A DNA stretch of 64,000 nucleotides, taken from assembly GCF_014640615.1 (NCBI RefSeq), contig NZ_BMHH01000001.1:248001-312000 (forward strand), read 5' to 3'. The number at the start of each line of letters is the position of its first letter. Positions within the stretch are counted from its first letter, which is position 1. Shown one piece after another: positions 1-8,277 of the stretch. Position numbers and translations under genes: made by a program. The notes beneath the pieces were generated by a model. That model searched no databases. It worked only from the letters and a program-made list of their open reading frames with translations, and was not told the DNA's origin. Origin of the DNA: Paramesorhizobium endophyticum (GTDB lineage: Bacteria > Pseudomonadota > Alphaproteobacteria > Rhizobiales > Rhizobiaceae).

Positions 1-815
1 ACGCCGCCCGGGACCGGCGTTATCGCGGCTGCCACCTCTGAGGCTTCGGCATAATCCACATCGCCGACAAGGCGCGTCTTGCCTTCGCCCTTTTCCGGCG
101 CAGGGATGCGGTTGATGCCGACGTCGATGACGGTCGCGCCCGGTTTCACCCAGTCGCCCTTCACCATTTGCGGACGGCCCACGGCGGCGACCAGAATATC
201 GGCGGTGCGGCAGAGGGCGGGAAGGTCTTTCGTGCGGCTGTGGGCAATCGTCACCGTGGCGTTCGCATTCAGGAGCAATTGCGCCATCGGCTTGCCGAAG
301 AGGTTCGAGCGGCCAATCACCACCGCATTGAGGCCGGAAAGGTCCTCACCATGGGTGCGGCGCACAAAGACCATAGCGCCTGCGGGCGTGCAGGAAACCA
401 GGCCCGTTTCCAGATCGCCCGTCGCGAGCTTGCCGGCATTGACGACGTGGAGGCCGTCCACATCCTTTTCCGGCAGGATCGACTGGATGATCGGCTCGGA
501 TTCCAGATGCTTAGGCAGCGGCAATTGGACGAGGATGCCATGGATCGAGGGATCAGCATTCAACGAAGCGACGAGCGCCTCCAGCTCTTCCTGCGTCGTC
601 TCGGCGGGCAAGGTATGCTGGACGGATTTGAAGCCGCATTCCTTCGCCATCCTGCTTTTTGAGCTGACATAGACATGGCTGGCCGGATCGTCTCCAACGA
701 TGATCACCGCGAGACCGGGAACGACGCCCGTTTGCGAGGCAAGTTCGGCGGTCGCCTGCTTCACCTTGCTCACGACATCCTCGGCAACCGCCTTGCCGTC
801 AATCACCTGCGCCAT
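1..815 (-). CDS. folD: Bifunctional methylenetetrahydrofolate dehydrogenase/cyclohydrolase, C-terminus off the window
   Basis: FolD interconverts 5,10-methylene-, methenyl- and 10-formyl-tetrahydrofolate in the cytosol, supplying one-carbon units for purines and formyl-methionine. Read leftward from an ATG at 815, the protein begins [15 protein letters not shown]. It shows the catalytic YVSSK motif (Lys about 53), the substrate-binding QLPLP stretch, VDGLHVVN and the NADP-binding GRSNLFGKP loop. The last visible residues are the family's C-terminal PVPGG, so about 271 of roughly 300 residues are present; the end is lost only because the window stops. It lies 98 nt downstream of the Wzz-like gene on the same strand. 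No frameshift is visible. Confidence 0.96.
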   Translation of the reverse strand, partial: MAQVIDGKAVAEDVVSKVKQATAELASQTGVVPGLAVIIVGDDPASHVYVSSKSRMAKECGFKSVQHTLPAETTQEELEALVASLNADPSIHGILVQLPLPKHLESEPIIQSILPEKDVDGLHVVNAGKLATGDLETGLVSCTPAGAMVFVRRTHGEDLSGLNAVVIGRSNLFGKPMAQLLLNANATVTIAHSRTKDLPALCRTADILVAAVGRPQMVKGDWVKPGATVIDVGINRIPAPEKGEGKTRLVGDVDYAEASEVAAAITPVPGG

Positions 816-913
816 TGGCAACTCCTGTGGCTCATCGCATCATTGCAGTGCAATAATCGGCCCAACCGGGCATGACAACCGTCAAAAAGCGACTTGCCCC
901 GTCAAACGGGCGG

Positions 914-2842
914 CTATCCCCCGGCTCTCGCCCGGCGCTTGGCGGCGGTCAGGCGGGTTTCCCCGGGCTGAGGCGATGCTCCGCCAGCGTCATGCGCCGG
1001 AGGTGGCGGCGTATCATCACGATCCGTTGCATTGCGTCCACCACCCACGAGGGCGGCATAGATGCCGCGCAGGATGGCGATGCCGAGACCGGCGAGGAGG
1101 CCCAGCACGAGGCCAGCCAGCAGAATGGTGCGGCGCGACGGACCCAACGGCTCCAGCGCCGGCCTTGCACCTGATATCACGCGAACATTGGCCGTGTTGA
1201 AGCCCTGCTGCTCGCCGGTTTCGCGCGTGCGCAGGAGGAACGCCTCATAGACCGTGCGCTGGGCGTTCGCCTCGCGCTCCAGCTCGCGCAGCTTGACCAT
1301 GTCCTCGTTATTTCCAGCGTACCGCACCTTCAATTGCGCGAGGCGGGCCGAAAGGTCTTTCTCCTGCTGCTGCGAGCGCTGCAGATCGACCTCGCTCGCG
1401 TTGCGGATCCGGGCGAGCTCAGCCTCCACCTCGCGGCGTAGCCCCGCCGCCTGCGACTGCGCCTGGATTAGCGCGGGATGGCGCGGGCCCAGCTTGGTCG
1501 CCAGCCCTTCCGCCTGCTGCCGTGCGGCGGCATATTGAGAGCGCAGGGCGGTGATGACGCCGGAATTCAACCCTTCGGGCAGGCCATCGACGAACAGGCT
1601 ATCCGCCGTCGCGTTGTTGAGCGATTCCGCTCGCGCCCTGAGGCGGATGGTTTCCGCGCGGGCGGCGGAGAGCTGGTTGTTCAGATTGGCGACGTCGTCA
1701 TCGGTGATGAGCCTGCCCTGCACATCGACCAGATCATGCTCGGCCTTGAATTTCTGGACGGCGCTGTCCGCTTTCTCGACGCCGGCTTTCAGATTGGCCA
1801 GGCGCGCGGACAATTCCCCGGTGGCGCGCTTCGCCAATTCGGAATCCTGAACACCCAGCTGCTCCTGGAAGACGTTGCTGATAATATTGGCGAGCTCAGC
1901 CGATTTCTCCGGCTCGCGCGTCTTCACCGTCACGGAGATGATAAAACTCTTCGGGTCGCGGGAGACGGTCAGGCTTTTGCGCAAATTGGCGAGAACCTTG
2001 GTTTCAAGGCCCATTTCATCCTCCGCGCCCGGCCCTGTCAGAAGCTGGCGCAGGGAGGCGATGAAGCCGGCAATGGCGCCCGGTTTCATCGAGCCATTGA
2101 ACTCGGGATCCCTCAGCAAGCCGGTCTGATCGATCACCTTGGTCAGCACGCTGGCCGAATCGATCAGGCGCGACTGGCTTTCGATCACGGCAAGCGAGGC
2201 GTCGGTGGGCAATTGATCCGGCGTCAGATCGGGGCCGACCGTCTGGATGCTGCGCGGATTGACCAGTATATCCGCCGTCGAGGAATACATCTTGGGCAGC
2301 GAGAGGCCGTAGGCAACGCCCAGAATGATGCCTAGCAGCGTGGTGGCGATGATCAGGTTGCGCGAACGGCTGACGGCATCGATGACGATACGCGGATCGA
2401 CCAGCGGCTTCCATTCGTCGTCGTGATATTCGTCGTCGCGGTATTCCTCGCGACGCGGAGCGGCCCTGCGGCGGCGCACGGGCTCCTCGTCATCCGGCAA
2501 AGGCGCGGCCATGGCGGGCGACGGGCGGCGCGCTTCGCCGGGTCCCAGCCTTGCGCGCAAATCCGCCTCGACAGCGGCCATCTCCTCGCGAATGCGCGTG
2601 TCTTCCGCCTTGCGGGCGGCCTCGTCATCCTCAGCGGCTGCGGCTTCCGTTTCGAGGCGCTGGCGCTCCAGTTCCGCGAGGCGGCGGGCGGCGGCCTCGC
2701 GGCGGCTCTGCGCCTCGTCTTCGCGAGCAGATTTTGAGGACGCGCGCGCGCCTTCCCGCCCTTCCTCGGCATCGGGCTTTTCTATAAACGACAGAAGCGG
2801 CTTCGCCGCGCGCTTCTTCTGTTCGTCTTCCGGACCCGTCAT
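914..2842 (-). CDS. Wzz/GumC-family polysaccharide co-polymerase
   Basis: 642-residue inner-membrane protein of the polysaccharide chain-length determinant family (GumC/ExoP N-terminal part). Residues 1-160 are charged and low in complexity, rich in Arg, Glu and Ala. A first membrane helix lies near 161-183 and is followed by a Wzz-type segment with MYSSTADILVNPR. A long coiled-coil periplasmic region follows, then a second helix near 570-592 and a basic cytoplasmic tail. There is no Walker A or tyrosine-rich tail, so the BY-kinase half of ExoP is missing and would have to be a separate protein. Together with the divergent flippase and the nearby polymerase it points to a Wzx/Wzy exopolysaccharide route. 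The extended acidic/basic N-terminus is unusual for the family. Confidence 0.85.
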   Translation of the reverse strand: MTGPEDEQKKRAAKPLLSFIEKPDAEEGREGARASSKSAREDEAQSRREAAARRLAELERQRLETEAAAAEDDEAARKAEDTRIREEMAAVEADLRARLGPGEARRPSPAMAAPLPDDEEPVRRRRAAPRREEYRDDEYHDDEWKPLVDPRIVIDAVSRSRNLIIATTLLGIILGVAYGLSLPKMYSSTADILVNPRSIQTVGPDLTPDQLPTDASLAVIESQSRLIDSASVLTKVIDQTGLLRDPEFNGSMKPGAIAGFIASLRQLLTGPGAEDEMGLETKVLANLRKSLTVSRDPKSFIISVTVKTREPEKSAELANIISNVFQEQLGVQDSELAKRATGELSARLANLKAGVEKADSAVQKFKAEHDLVDVQGRLITDDDVANLNNQLSAARAETIRLRARAESLNNATADSLFVDGLPEGLNSGVITALRSQYAAARQQAEGLATKLGPRHPALIQAQSQAAGLRREVEAELARIRNASEVDLQRSQQQEKDLSARLAQLKVRYAGNNEDMVKLRELEREANAQRTVYEAFLLRTRETGEQQGFNTANVRVISGARPALEPLGPSRRTILLAGLVLGLLAGLGIAILRGIYAALVGGGRNATDRDDTPPPPAHDAGGASPQPGETRLTAAKRRARAGG

Positions 2843-2936
2843 CCGATATTGCCCATCCTCGTGATCTTGGTTAAGCCAAACTAAATCCGCATGTAAAAGA
2901 AATCGTTAAAATGCGGCAACATAGAGAGACGCTCGC

Positions 2937-4190
2937 TTGCTCCTATCCCGGCTAAAACAGCAGGCGGGACTCCTGCGCGATTACTTCTCGCTGATCAGCG
3001 GCTCGGCGGGGCGGCTCGTCATTTCGCTGGCCTATTTCGTCGCGCTGGCCAACACGCTTTCCATCGGCGGCTTCGGCGTGTTTGCCACCGCGTCGGCGAC
3101 CGGCGTGGTCCTGTCGCGGCTGGTTTCCTTCGGCTTCGTCTCGCCGCTCTACCGCATCGCCACAGTCAAGCCGCAGCTCCTGGGAATCTATACGGCTGGT
3201 TATCTCGCAGCCATAGCGTTGTCCCTGCCGGCGGTTGCCGCCGCTGCCTGGGCAGTCCACGCCCTCTTCTTCGGCAACGACATAAACCTCACGGGCTTCG
3301 CGCTCATCATCGTGGCCGAGGCGCTGTTCTGGCGCTCGACGGAAGCCATCATCATCGTCAACAATGGCCTCAACCGGTTCGGGCGCGGGGCGATCCTCAC
3401 CATTTTCGGCACCGCAATGCGGGCAGTCGCCGCCGTGCTCTTTGCCTTTCTTGCGCCCAAAGGCGATCTTGCCCATTGGGCCTGGTGGTATTTCATCGCC
3501 AACGGCATTTCGCTCCTCGTCGCGCTCTGGTTCTATCCGCGTGTCCGGCTGCGCTTCGCGCCGGCGCTCTATCTGCGCCATGTCAGCGACGCCCTGGCCG
3601 TGACCGGCGCGGAGATGCTGTTCTATGTGCAAACGGAACTCGACAAGCTGCTGGTGCTCAGCATAGGCGGCCCGCGCATTGCCGGCATCTATGCCATTCT
3701 GATGCGGCTGGTCGATCTGACCGCAATGCCCATCCGCTCGTTCAACATGATGCTGGTGCAACGGCTGATGCGGAAGCCGGACATGCTGGACTCGCTTAAA
3801 ATCAAGGCAGGGCTGGAATGCGGCGTGTTCCTTGTCTCCACGCTGGCGCTCGCGGCGCTCTCCTTGTTCCTCTATTTTGTCCCCAATGCGCTGGGGGACA
3901 AGGTGGCGCAGATCGTCGTGCTGCTGCCGTTGATCCTTCTCGTTCCGGGCTTTCGCAATCTCACCGAATACCAGGCGGAACTTCTCTATGCCCGCGGCCA
4001 ATCGGCCCGGCGCACCGTCAACCTCGCCGTGCTGACCGGGGCGAAAGGCCTCGTCATCTGGCTCCTGTTCACGCATTTCGGGGCGGACGACGCCTGGGTC
4101 GCCTGGCTGAATGCCGTCTTCGCCGGGCTTTACCTCATTTCGCTGTGCCTGACCTATTCGGCGCTCCGGCGACCCGCCAAGCGGGTTTAG
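2937..4190 (+). CDS. Polysaccharide flippase-like membrane protein (Wzx/MOP superfamily)
   Basis: 417 residues, almost wholly hydrophobic, with about 12 predicted membrane helices. The N-terminal SGSAGRLVISLAYFVALANT region is typical of lipid-linked oligosaccharide flippases. The inferred role is to move undecaprenyl-linked repeat units across the inner membrane. The best start is TTG at 2937, ten nucleotides after AGAGAG; the ATG at 2911 is out of frame. It is divergent from the Wzz-like gene, with a shared 94-bp promoter region. Its TAG stop overlaps, on the opposite strand, the TAA stop of the WecG-like gene, so there is no room for a terminator between them. Substrate cannot be told from sequence. 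Confidence 0.8.
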   Translation: MLLSRLKQQAGLLRDYFSLISGSAGRLVISLAYFVALANTLSIGGFGVFATASATGVVLSRLVSFGFVSPLYRIATVKPQLLGIYTAGYLAAIALSLPAVAAAAWAVHALFFGNDINLTGFALIIVAEALFWRSTEAIIIVNNGLNRFGRGAILTIFGTAMRAVAAVLFAFLAPKGDLAHWAWWYFIANGISLLVALWFYPRVRLRFAPALYLRHVSDALAVTGAEMLFYVQTELDKLLVLSIGGPRIAGIYAILMRLVDLTAMPIRSFNMMLVQRLMRKPDMLDSLKIKAGLECGVFLVSTLALAALSLFLYFVPNALGDKVAQIVVLLPLILLVPGFRNLTEYQAELLYARGQSARRTVNLAVLTGAKGLVIWLLFTHFGADDAWVAWLNAVFAGLYLISLCLTYSALRRPAKRV

Positions 4191-4966
4191 CTCCCGCGTC
4201 GAATCCGGTCCCGCAACACTCGCAGGACAAACGCGAAATTGCCGATGATATAGCGCCGCCAGAGACGTCCCGGTTCCTGCCAGAGGCGATAGAGCCATTC
4301 TATCCGATGCCTGCGAACCCAGAGGGGCGCGCGCCGCACGGCTCCGCTATGAAGGTCGAACAGGGCTCCGACGCCGAAGGCCGCCGTGCAATGGCGTTCC
4401 GTCAGCTTGTCGAGAATGAACAACTCCTGGCGCGGCACGCCCAAGGCGACGAGCAGCATATCAGGGCGGAAACGGGCGAGCTTTTCCAGCACCTCCCCCT
4501 CCTCTTCCTTGGTGAAAAAGCCATCCGAGATCATCCGCACTTCGTGCTGCGGCGCGAGAGCCGAGAAATATGCAGCCGCTTTTTCCGTCACCTCCGGCTT
4601 CGCGCCGATAAGGCCGATGCGCAGAGGCGTTTTTATATGCTGGATCAGCGCGGGCGTGAAATCGGTGCCGTTCAAATTGACCGGGAATTTCCTGCCATAG
4701 CGGATCAGGGCCGCCAGATCGACGCCGAGCCCATCGGGAAGCACGAGAAAATGATCGAGCGCCTCGCGATAGCGCGGGTCCTCGCAGGAGGTGTTGCCGC
4801 AATGGGCGTTGAGCCATGCGACGCGCAGAAACTCGCCGCGCTCGATGAAGCCGGCGACGAGAGCGAGCGCCTCGTTCCATGAGATCGCGGCAACGGAGAT
4901 GCCAAGCACCTTGTAGACGGGCGCGAGGGCGGCGGTCTTGTTCTGCTCGTCTGCGCCCGGTTTCAT
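4187..4966 (-). CDS. WecG/TagA/CpsF family glycosyltransferase
   Basis: 259-residue cytoplasmic transferase of family GT26, which adds the second sugar (such as N-acetylmannosaminuronate) to a lipid-linked precursor. Diagnostic segments are LPDGLGVDLAAL, RPDMLLVALGVPRQE, FGVGALFDLHSG and the basic C-terminal WVRRHRIEWLYRLWQEP region that probably contacts the membrane. The ATG at 4966 overlaps the stop of the preceding glycosyltransferase gene (ATGA), so the two are probably translationally coupled. Upstream in-frame codons run through that gene and are not used. The donor sugar is unknown. Confidence 0.9.
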   Translation of the reverse strand: MKPGADEQNKTAALAPVYKVLGISVAAISWNEALALVAGFIERGEFLRVAWLNAHCGNTSCEDPRYREALDHFLVLPDGLGVDLAALIRYGRKFPVNLNGTDFTPALIQHIKTPLRIGLIGAKPEVTEKAAAYFSALAPQHEVRMISDGFFTKEEEGEVLEKLARFRPDMLLVALGVPRQELFILDKLTERHCTAAFGVGALFDLHSGAVRRAPLWVRRHRIEWLYRLWQEPGRLWRRYIIGNFAFVLRVLRDRIRRGS

Positions 4967-6138
4967 TCCGCATCCCTGTCCTTGTCGAGACTGCCTAGCC
5001 CACGGCTGATGGCGGCTGCAAGCTTCTCCTTCTGCGCCCGATGGAAAGCCCTGCCGTCGAGCCGCCGGCGGTTGCCCTTGCGCGCGTCTTCGACCGCCGC
5101 GTTGATTGCGGCGGCGAAGGCGACGGGCTCGTCGGCGACAACGCAATTGGCAGGCAGGGAGGCTATGCCGCGCACGGAGCGCGAAGTCGCGACGCTGGGG
5201 CAGCCCAGTTCGAATGTCTCGATGGTCTTCAACTGCACGCCCGTCCCGGCCCGGCTCACCAAGGGTATCACCGCCGCGCTTTCGACAAAGGCGGCCGCAT
5301 CCGGCACCTTGCCGACGAATTCCACACCGGGCCAGGCGGCTTTCAGGTCGGCGGGCGTCGCTCCGGCGATTGCGATGCGGAATGCCGGGTCGATGAGCAG
5401 CTTGACCTCGCGCAGGAACCATTCAAGGCCGATGCGGTTCGGCGCCCATGTCCAGGTGCCGATGAGACCGAGATCATGTGTAACCGGCAGTTCGGCGCGG
5501 GGGGATATCTCCTTGCGGGTCACCAGCGGCAGGGCGGCGAAGCGCTCCGCAGACAGCCCCAATGCGGAGCCGTCCTCGTCGGCCAGCGTGAAGACGAACT
5601 CCGCCTTTGCGCAAAGCCTGCCCTCCAGCCCGCGCAACAGCCGCGCCTCGCGGGCGAACAGCGCCTTCTGGACGAGATTGGCAGCTGCCGCGGAATTCTC
5701 CGCTGCCGAGCGGTGCTCCACATTATGCGCGACGAAGATCGAGGGCTTGTCGGCGAAAACGCGCTCGAACGCGCCCGCCAGCGCCACGCCGTTCAGCACA
5801 AAGGCATCGAACGGACCGGCGGCGGCAATGGCGGCGCGAAGCTTTTCCTCCGGGATCACGCGCAGCTTGACCGAGGAAACGGTAAGGCCGGACAGGATGG
5901 CGCGCGCCAGCCATTCGAGCTTCTGCCGCATCCCCGCCGTATCGGTGCGCACATCCACCTCGCCCAGCGAAATCGTATTGCCGGGGTCGGCGGCCCGCTT
6001 GCCCGGCCAGGTGAAGCCCATGACGGTCACGCGCGCACCGGCTTCACGAAGGCCCTCGATGATCGCCGCATTGGCGATCTCGTAGCCGGTCGTCGGTTCA
6101 CCATCCGGCACAAGCGAGGTTACAAACAGGAGATGCAT
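4963..6138 (-). CDS. Family 4 glycosyltransferase
   Basis: 391-residue GT-B fold enzyme. The N-terminal MHLLFVTSLVPDGEPTTGYE is the usual acceptor-domain strand with a glycine loop. The C-terminal GTGVQLKTIETFELGCPSVA is the GT4 nucleotide-sugar site, although the canonical EX7E motif is imperfect. The likely role is addition of one sugar to the exopolysaccharide repeat unit at the inner face of the membrane. I chose the ATG at 6138. An in-frame GTG at 6174 would add twelve residues that do not fit the family start. It is first of a two-gene minus-strand unit with the WecG-like gene. Confidence 0.85.
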   Translation of the reverse strand: MHLLFVTSLVPDGEPTTGYEIANAAIIEGLREAGARVTVMGFTWPGKRAADPGNTISLGEVDVRTDTAGMRQKLEWLARAILSGLTVSSVKLRVIPEEKLRAAIAAAGPFDAFVLNGVALAGAFERVFADKPSIFVAHNVEHRSAAENSAAAANLVQKALFAREARLLRGLEGRLCAKAEFVFTLADEDGSALGLSAERFAALPLVTRKEISPRAELPVTHDLGLIGTWTWAPNRIGLEWFLREVKLLIDPAFRIAIAGATPADLKAAWPGVEFVGKVPDAAAFVESAAVIPLVSRAGTGVQLKTIETFELGCPSVATSRSVRGIASLPANCVVADEPVAFAAAINAAVEDARKGNRRRLDGRAFHRAQKEKLAAAISRGLGSLDKDRDAE

Positions 6139-6187
6139 CGGCCCACTGAAAACAAGATATGATGGCACAAACACATATATGGGATGC

Positions 6188-6228
6188 CCATGGGACCATA
6201 AGCAGGCGAAATGAAGGCTTGCTTAACC
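6188..6228 (+). repeat. Direct repeat, left copy, beside the DUF6492-like gene
   Basis: 41-nt copy beginning CCATGGGACCATAAGC and ending GCTTGCTTAACC. It matches 7187-7227 at 38 of 41 positions, in the same orientation and 999 nt away. The two copies bracket the gene at 6234-7145. Confidence 0.85.
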
Positions 6229-6233
6229 ACCCG

Positions 6234-7145
6234 TCAGGCGAGCAGGCGGCGCATGAGGTCAAGGTCCGTTCCGGTGAAGGACTGGACGCAAACCGCCACC
6301 TGGCCGGGGACCATGGAATCGATCAGCGCTTGCAACCGCTCCTCATCAAGCGCGGGGCCGAACCAGTTGACCTGCGCAAGCGCGGTGCCGTCATGGCAAT
6401 GGCCACGCCCTTCGAGCACCTCATCCACATAGCGCCCATAAAGAATACATTCGGAGAAGTGGCGGCGTGCGGCGATCGCCTCGATCCAGTGGCGGCCATG
6501 GCGCGCCTCGATATGGCTCAGCATGGATACGACCGTGTCACGGCGCCACTGCACGGGGTTGGTGATATAATCATGGGGCTGGGCCACATTCCCGGCGAGG
6601 CCGAGAGCGAAACCCGCATTGGCATACCATTCCGCATGGCCCGGCCCCGTCTCGACGGGCAGCGCGCTGTCATGACGATAAAACCTCAGCGCCCCATCCT
6701 TCCAGAGGGCGGAAACATCGAAACCTTTGAGGAAAATGACGTCCGAGTCGCAGTAAAGGAGGCCGGCCGCGGACAGCTTGCCCGCAATGGCGAGGCGGCG
6801 CAATTGCTGCGCGTGCCAGCCACGCAGCGGCGGCGTGCGCAGGCTCAGCCAGATGCGCCGACGGAACAGGCTGGCCGGATCGGGGATGCTATGCAGCCAG
6901 GAGGGCAGCAGGTCGCGCTCATCGACCACTTCCCGGCGTGGGCCCTCCAGCCGGCGGAAAAGCGCCACATCATTGCCGGCAACCAGGAGGTAATGCTTTT
7001 GCGCGCCGGTGACGAAACGGTCGATGCTCTCGCAAAGCAGGCGGCAGCGCTCGAAATCGGGTGCATAGCTGGCCGTCACCAGAGCGACCGTTTCGTCCGG
7101 ACGGCTGGAGGCGCCCGTCTCTGCGTCCGCTGAAATTCGATGCAT
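6234..7145 (-). CDS. DUF6492-like putative glycosyltransferase
   Basis: 303 residues. The chain starts with VALVTASYAPDFERCRLLCESI, the first strand and loop of a GT-A fold. At about 133-137 it carries CDSDVIF, a DxD-type nucleotide-sugar/metal site, followed by a conserved HAEWYANAGFALG region. This resembles the DUF6492 family found in rhizobial polysaccharide loci (recognised from memory, not searched). It is a monocistron read against the GT2 gene to its right, and it sits between two 41-nt direct repeats as if it were a cassette. It most likely adds a sugar to the exopolysaccharide; donor and linkage are unknown. Confidence 0.7.
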   Translation of the reverse strand: MHRISADAETGASSRPDETVALVTASYAPDFERCRLLCESIDRFVTGAQKHYLLVAGNDVALFRRLEGPRREVVDERDLLPSWLHSIPDPASLFRRRIWLSLRTPPLRGWHAQQLRRLAIAGKLSAAGLLYCDSDVIFLKGFDVSALWKDGALRFYRHDSALPVETGPGHAEWYANAGFALGLAGNVAQPHDYITNPVQWRRDTVVSMLSHIEARHGRHWIEAIAARRHFSECILYGRYVDEVLEGRGHCHDGTALAQVNWFGPALDEERLQALIDSMVPGQVAVCVQSFTGTDLDLMRRLLA

Positions 7146-7186
7146 AGCCCACCCGAAGCAAGACCCGCCAAGTATTTACCTTTTTG

Positions 7187-7227
7187 CCATGGGAGCATAA
7201 ACAGGCGAAATGAAGGCTTGATTAACC
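7187..7227 (+). repeat. Direct repeat, right copy, upstream of the GT2 gene
   Basis: 41-nt copy matching 6188-6228 with three mismatches. It ends 54 nt before the GT2 start codon, so it may also be part of that gene's promoter or leader. The shared core GGCGAAATGAAGGCTTG is identical in both copies. Confidence 0.85.
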
Positions 7228-7281
7228 GCGAAGAGCCGGGAATCCAGGCGAAAACATCGGATTGCCGACCGGAAAGCTTGA

Positions 7282-8277
7282 ATGAACCAGCCGCCGCCAG
7301 ACAATATCACTGTTCTCGTCCAATCGCCGCAATTGCGTGCCGGCGAGGTGGAAGCGGTGGTGACGATCCCGACTTTCCGCCGCCCCGAGCATCTTCTGAA
7401 GACGCTTCATTCCGTCAAAGCCCAACGGACCGGACGGCGTTTCGCCATCATCGTCATGGAAAACGACGCCGATGGGCAGGAAGGAGCCAGGGCGGTCCAA
7501 TCGCTCTTCGCGGACGGCACTTTCGAGGGCCTGCTGATCGTCGCCCACGACCGCGGCAACTGCAATGCCTACAATGCGGGCTGGCTGACGGCGCTTGAAG
7601 CTTTCCCGAATTTCTCATCGCTTCTCGTCATCGACGACGATGAAATCGCCGACCCGGACTGGCTGGAGAACATGGTCCGCGCCAGGGAGAGCTATGGCGC
7701 GGATATCGTCGGCGGGCCGCAAATCCCTGTTTTCGAGCGGCCCGAGCAGGCCGGATGGACGGCGCACCCCATCTTCAGGCCCCTCCATGACCGCAGCGGG
7801 CCGGTGCCGGCGCTCTATTCATCCGGCAATCTGCTGGTATCGCGGCAGGTGCTGGAGGCGATGCCCTATCCCTTTCTCGATCCCATGTTCAACTTCATGG
7901 GAGGCGGGGATGCCGATTTTCTCGACCGGAGCGCCGTAAAAGGCTTCCGCCTTGCCTGGTGCGCCGAGGCGCCCATTCGCGAGACGATCCCGAGCCGCAG
8001 GCTGGAGCGCGACTGGATCCGCGCGCGAGCCTTGCGCAATGGCGTGATTTCGACGCTGGTGGAAAAGCGCAAGCGGGCGAACGAGCCGCTGGGCCAACTC
8101 CGCATCATGCTCAAAAGTCTGGCATTGCTCGCCTTCTCGCCTTTCAAGGCAGCCGTCAACGCGATAAAGTCCGGCTCGCCCGCGACCGGCCTTTATTATA
8201 TCCATGTCGGCCTTGGCCGGGTTTTGGCCGAATTCGGATATGCCAATGAGCAATATCGACAGCCTGAAAAGAACTGA
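7282..8277 (+). CDS. Family 2 glycosyltransferase
   Basis: 331-residue GT-A transferase. It has the opening VVTIPTFRRPEHLLKTL strand-loop (about residues 25-41), the ENDADG loop, and VIDDDEIADPDW near 116-127, where the aspartates bind the metal and nucleotide sugar. GGGDADFLDR later in the chain is the acceptor-site acidic motif. The C-terminal 70 residues contain a hydrophobic stretch that may attach it to the membrane. ATG at 7282. Its 3' end overlaps the O-antigen ligase gene by 32 nt, so the two form one transcription unit. It is presumed to build the exopolysaccharide repeat unit. Confidence 0.9.
   Translation: MNQPPPDNITVLVQSPQLRAGEVEAVVTIPTFRRPEHLLKTLHSVKAQRTGRRFAIIVMENDADGQEGARAVQSLFADGTFEGLLIVAHDRGNCNAYNAGWLTALEAFPNFSSLLVIDDDEIADPDWLENMVRARESYGADIVGGPQIPVFERPEQAGWTAHPIFRPLHDRSGPVPALYSSGNLLVSRQVLEAMPYPFLDPMFNFMGGGDADFLDRSAVKGFRLAWCAEAPIRETIPSRRLERDWIRARALRNGVISTLVEKRKRANEPLGQLRIMLKSLALLAFSPFKAAVNAIKSGSPATGLYYIHVGLGRVLAEFGYANEQYRQPEKN

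Noticed and set aside
2952-4298. Long open frame on the minus strand across the flippase gene
   Set aside because: Its protein is rich in Arg, Gln, Glu and His as expected of an antisense reading of a GC-rich membrane gene. The plus-strand reading has clear helices and a ribosome site.
4967-5422. N-terminal extension of the WecG-like protein
   Set aside because: It is an off-frame reading of the upstream family 4 transferase gene; the ATGA overlap gives the true start.
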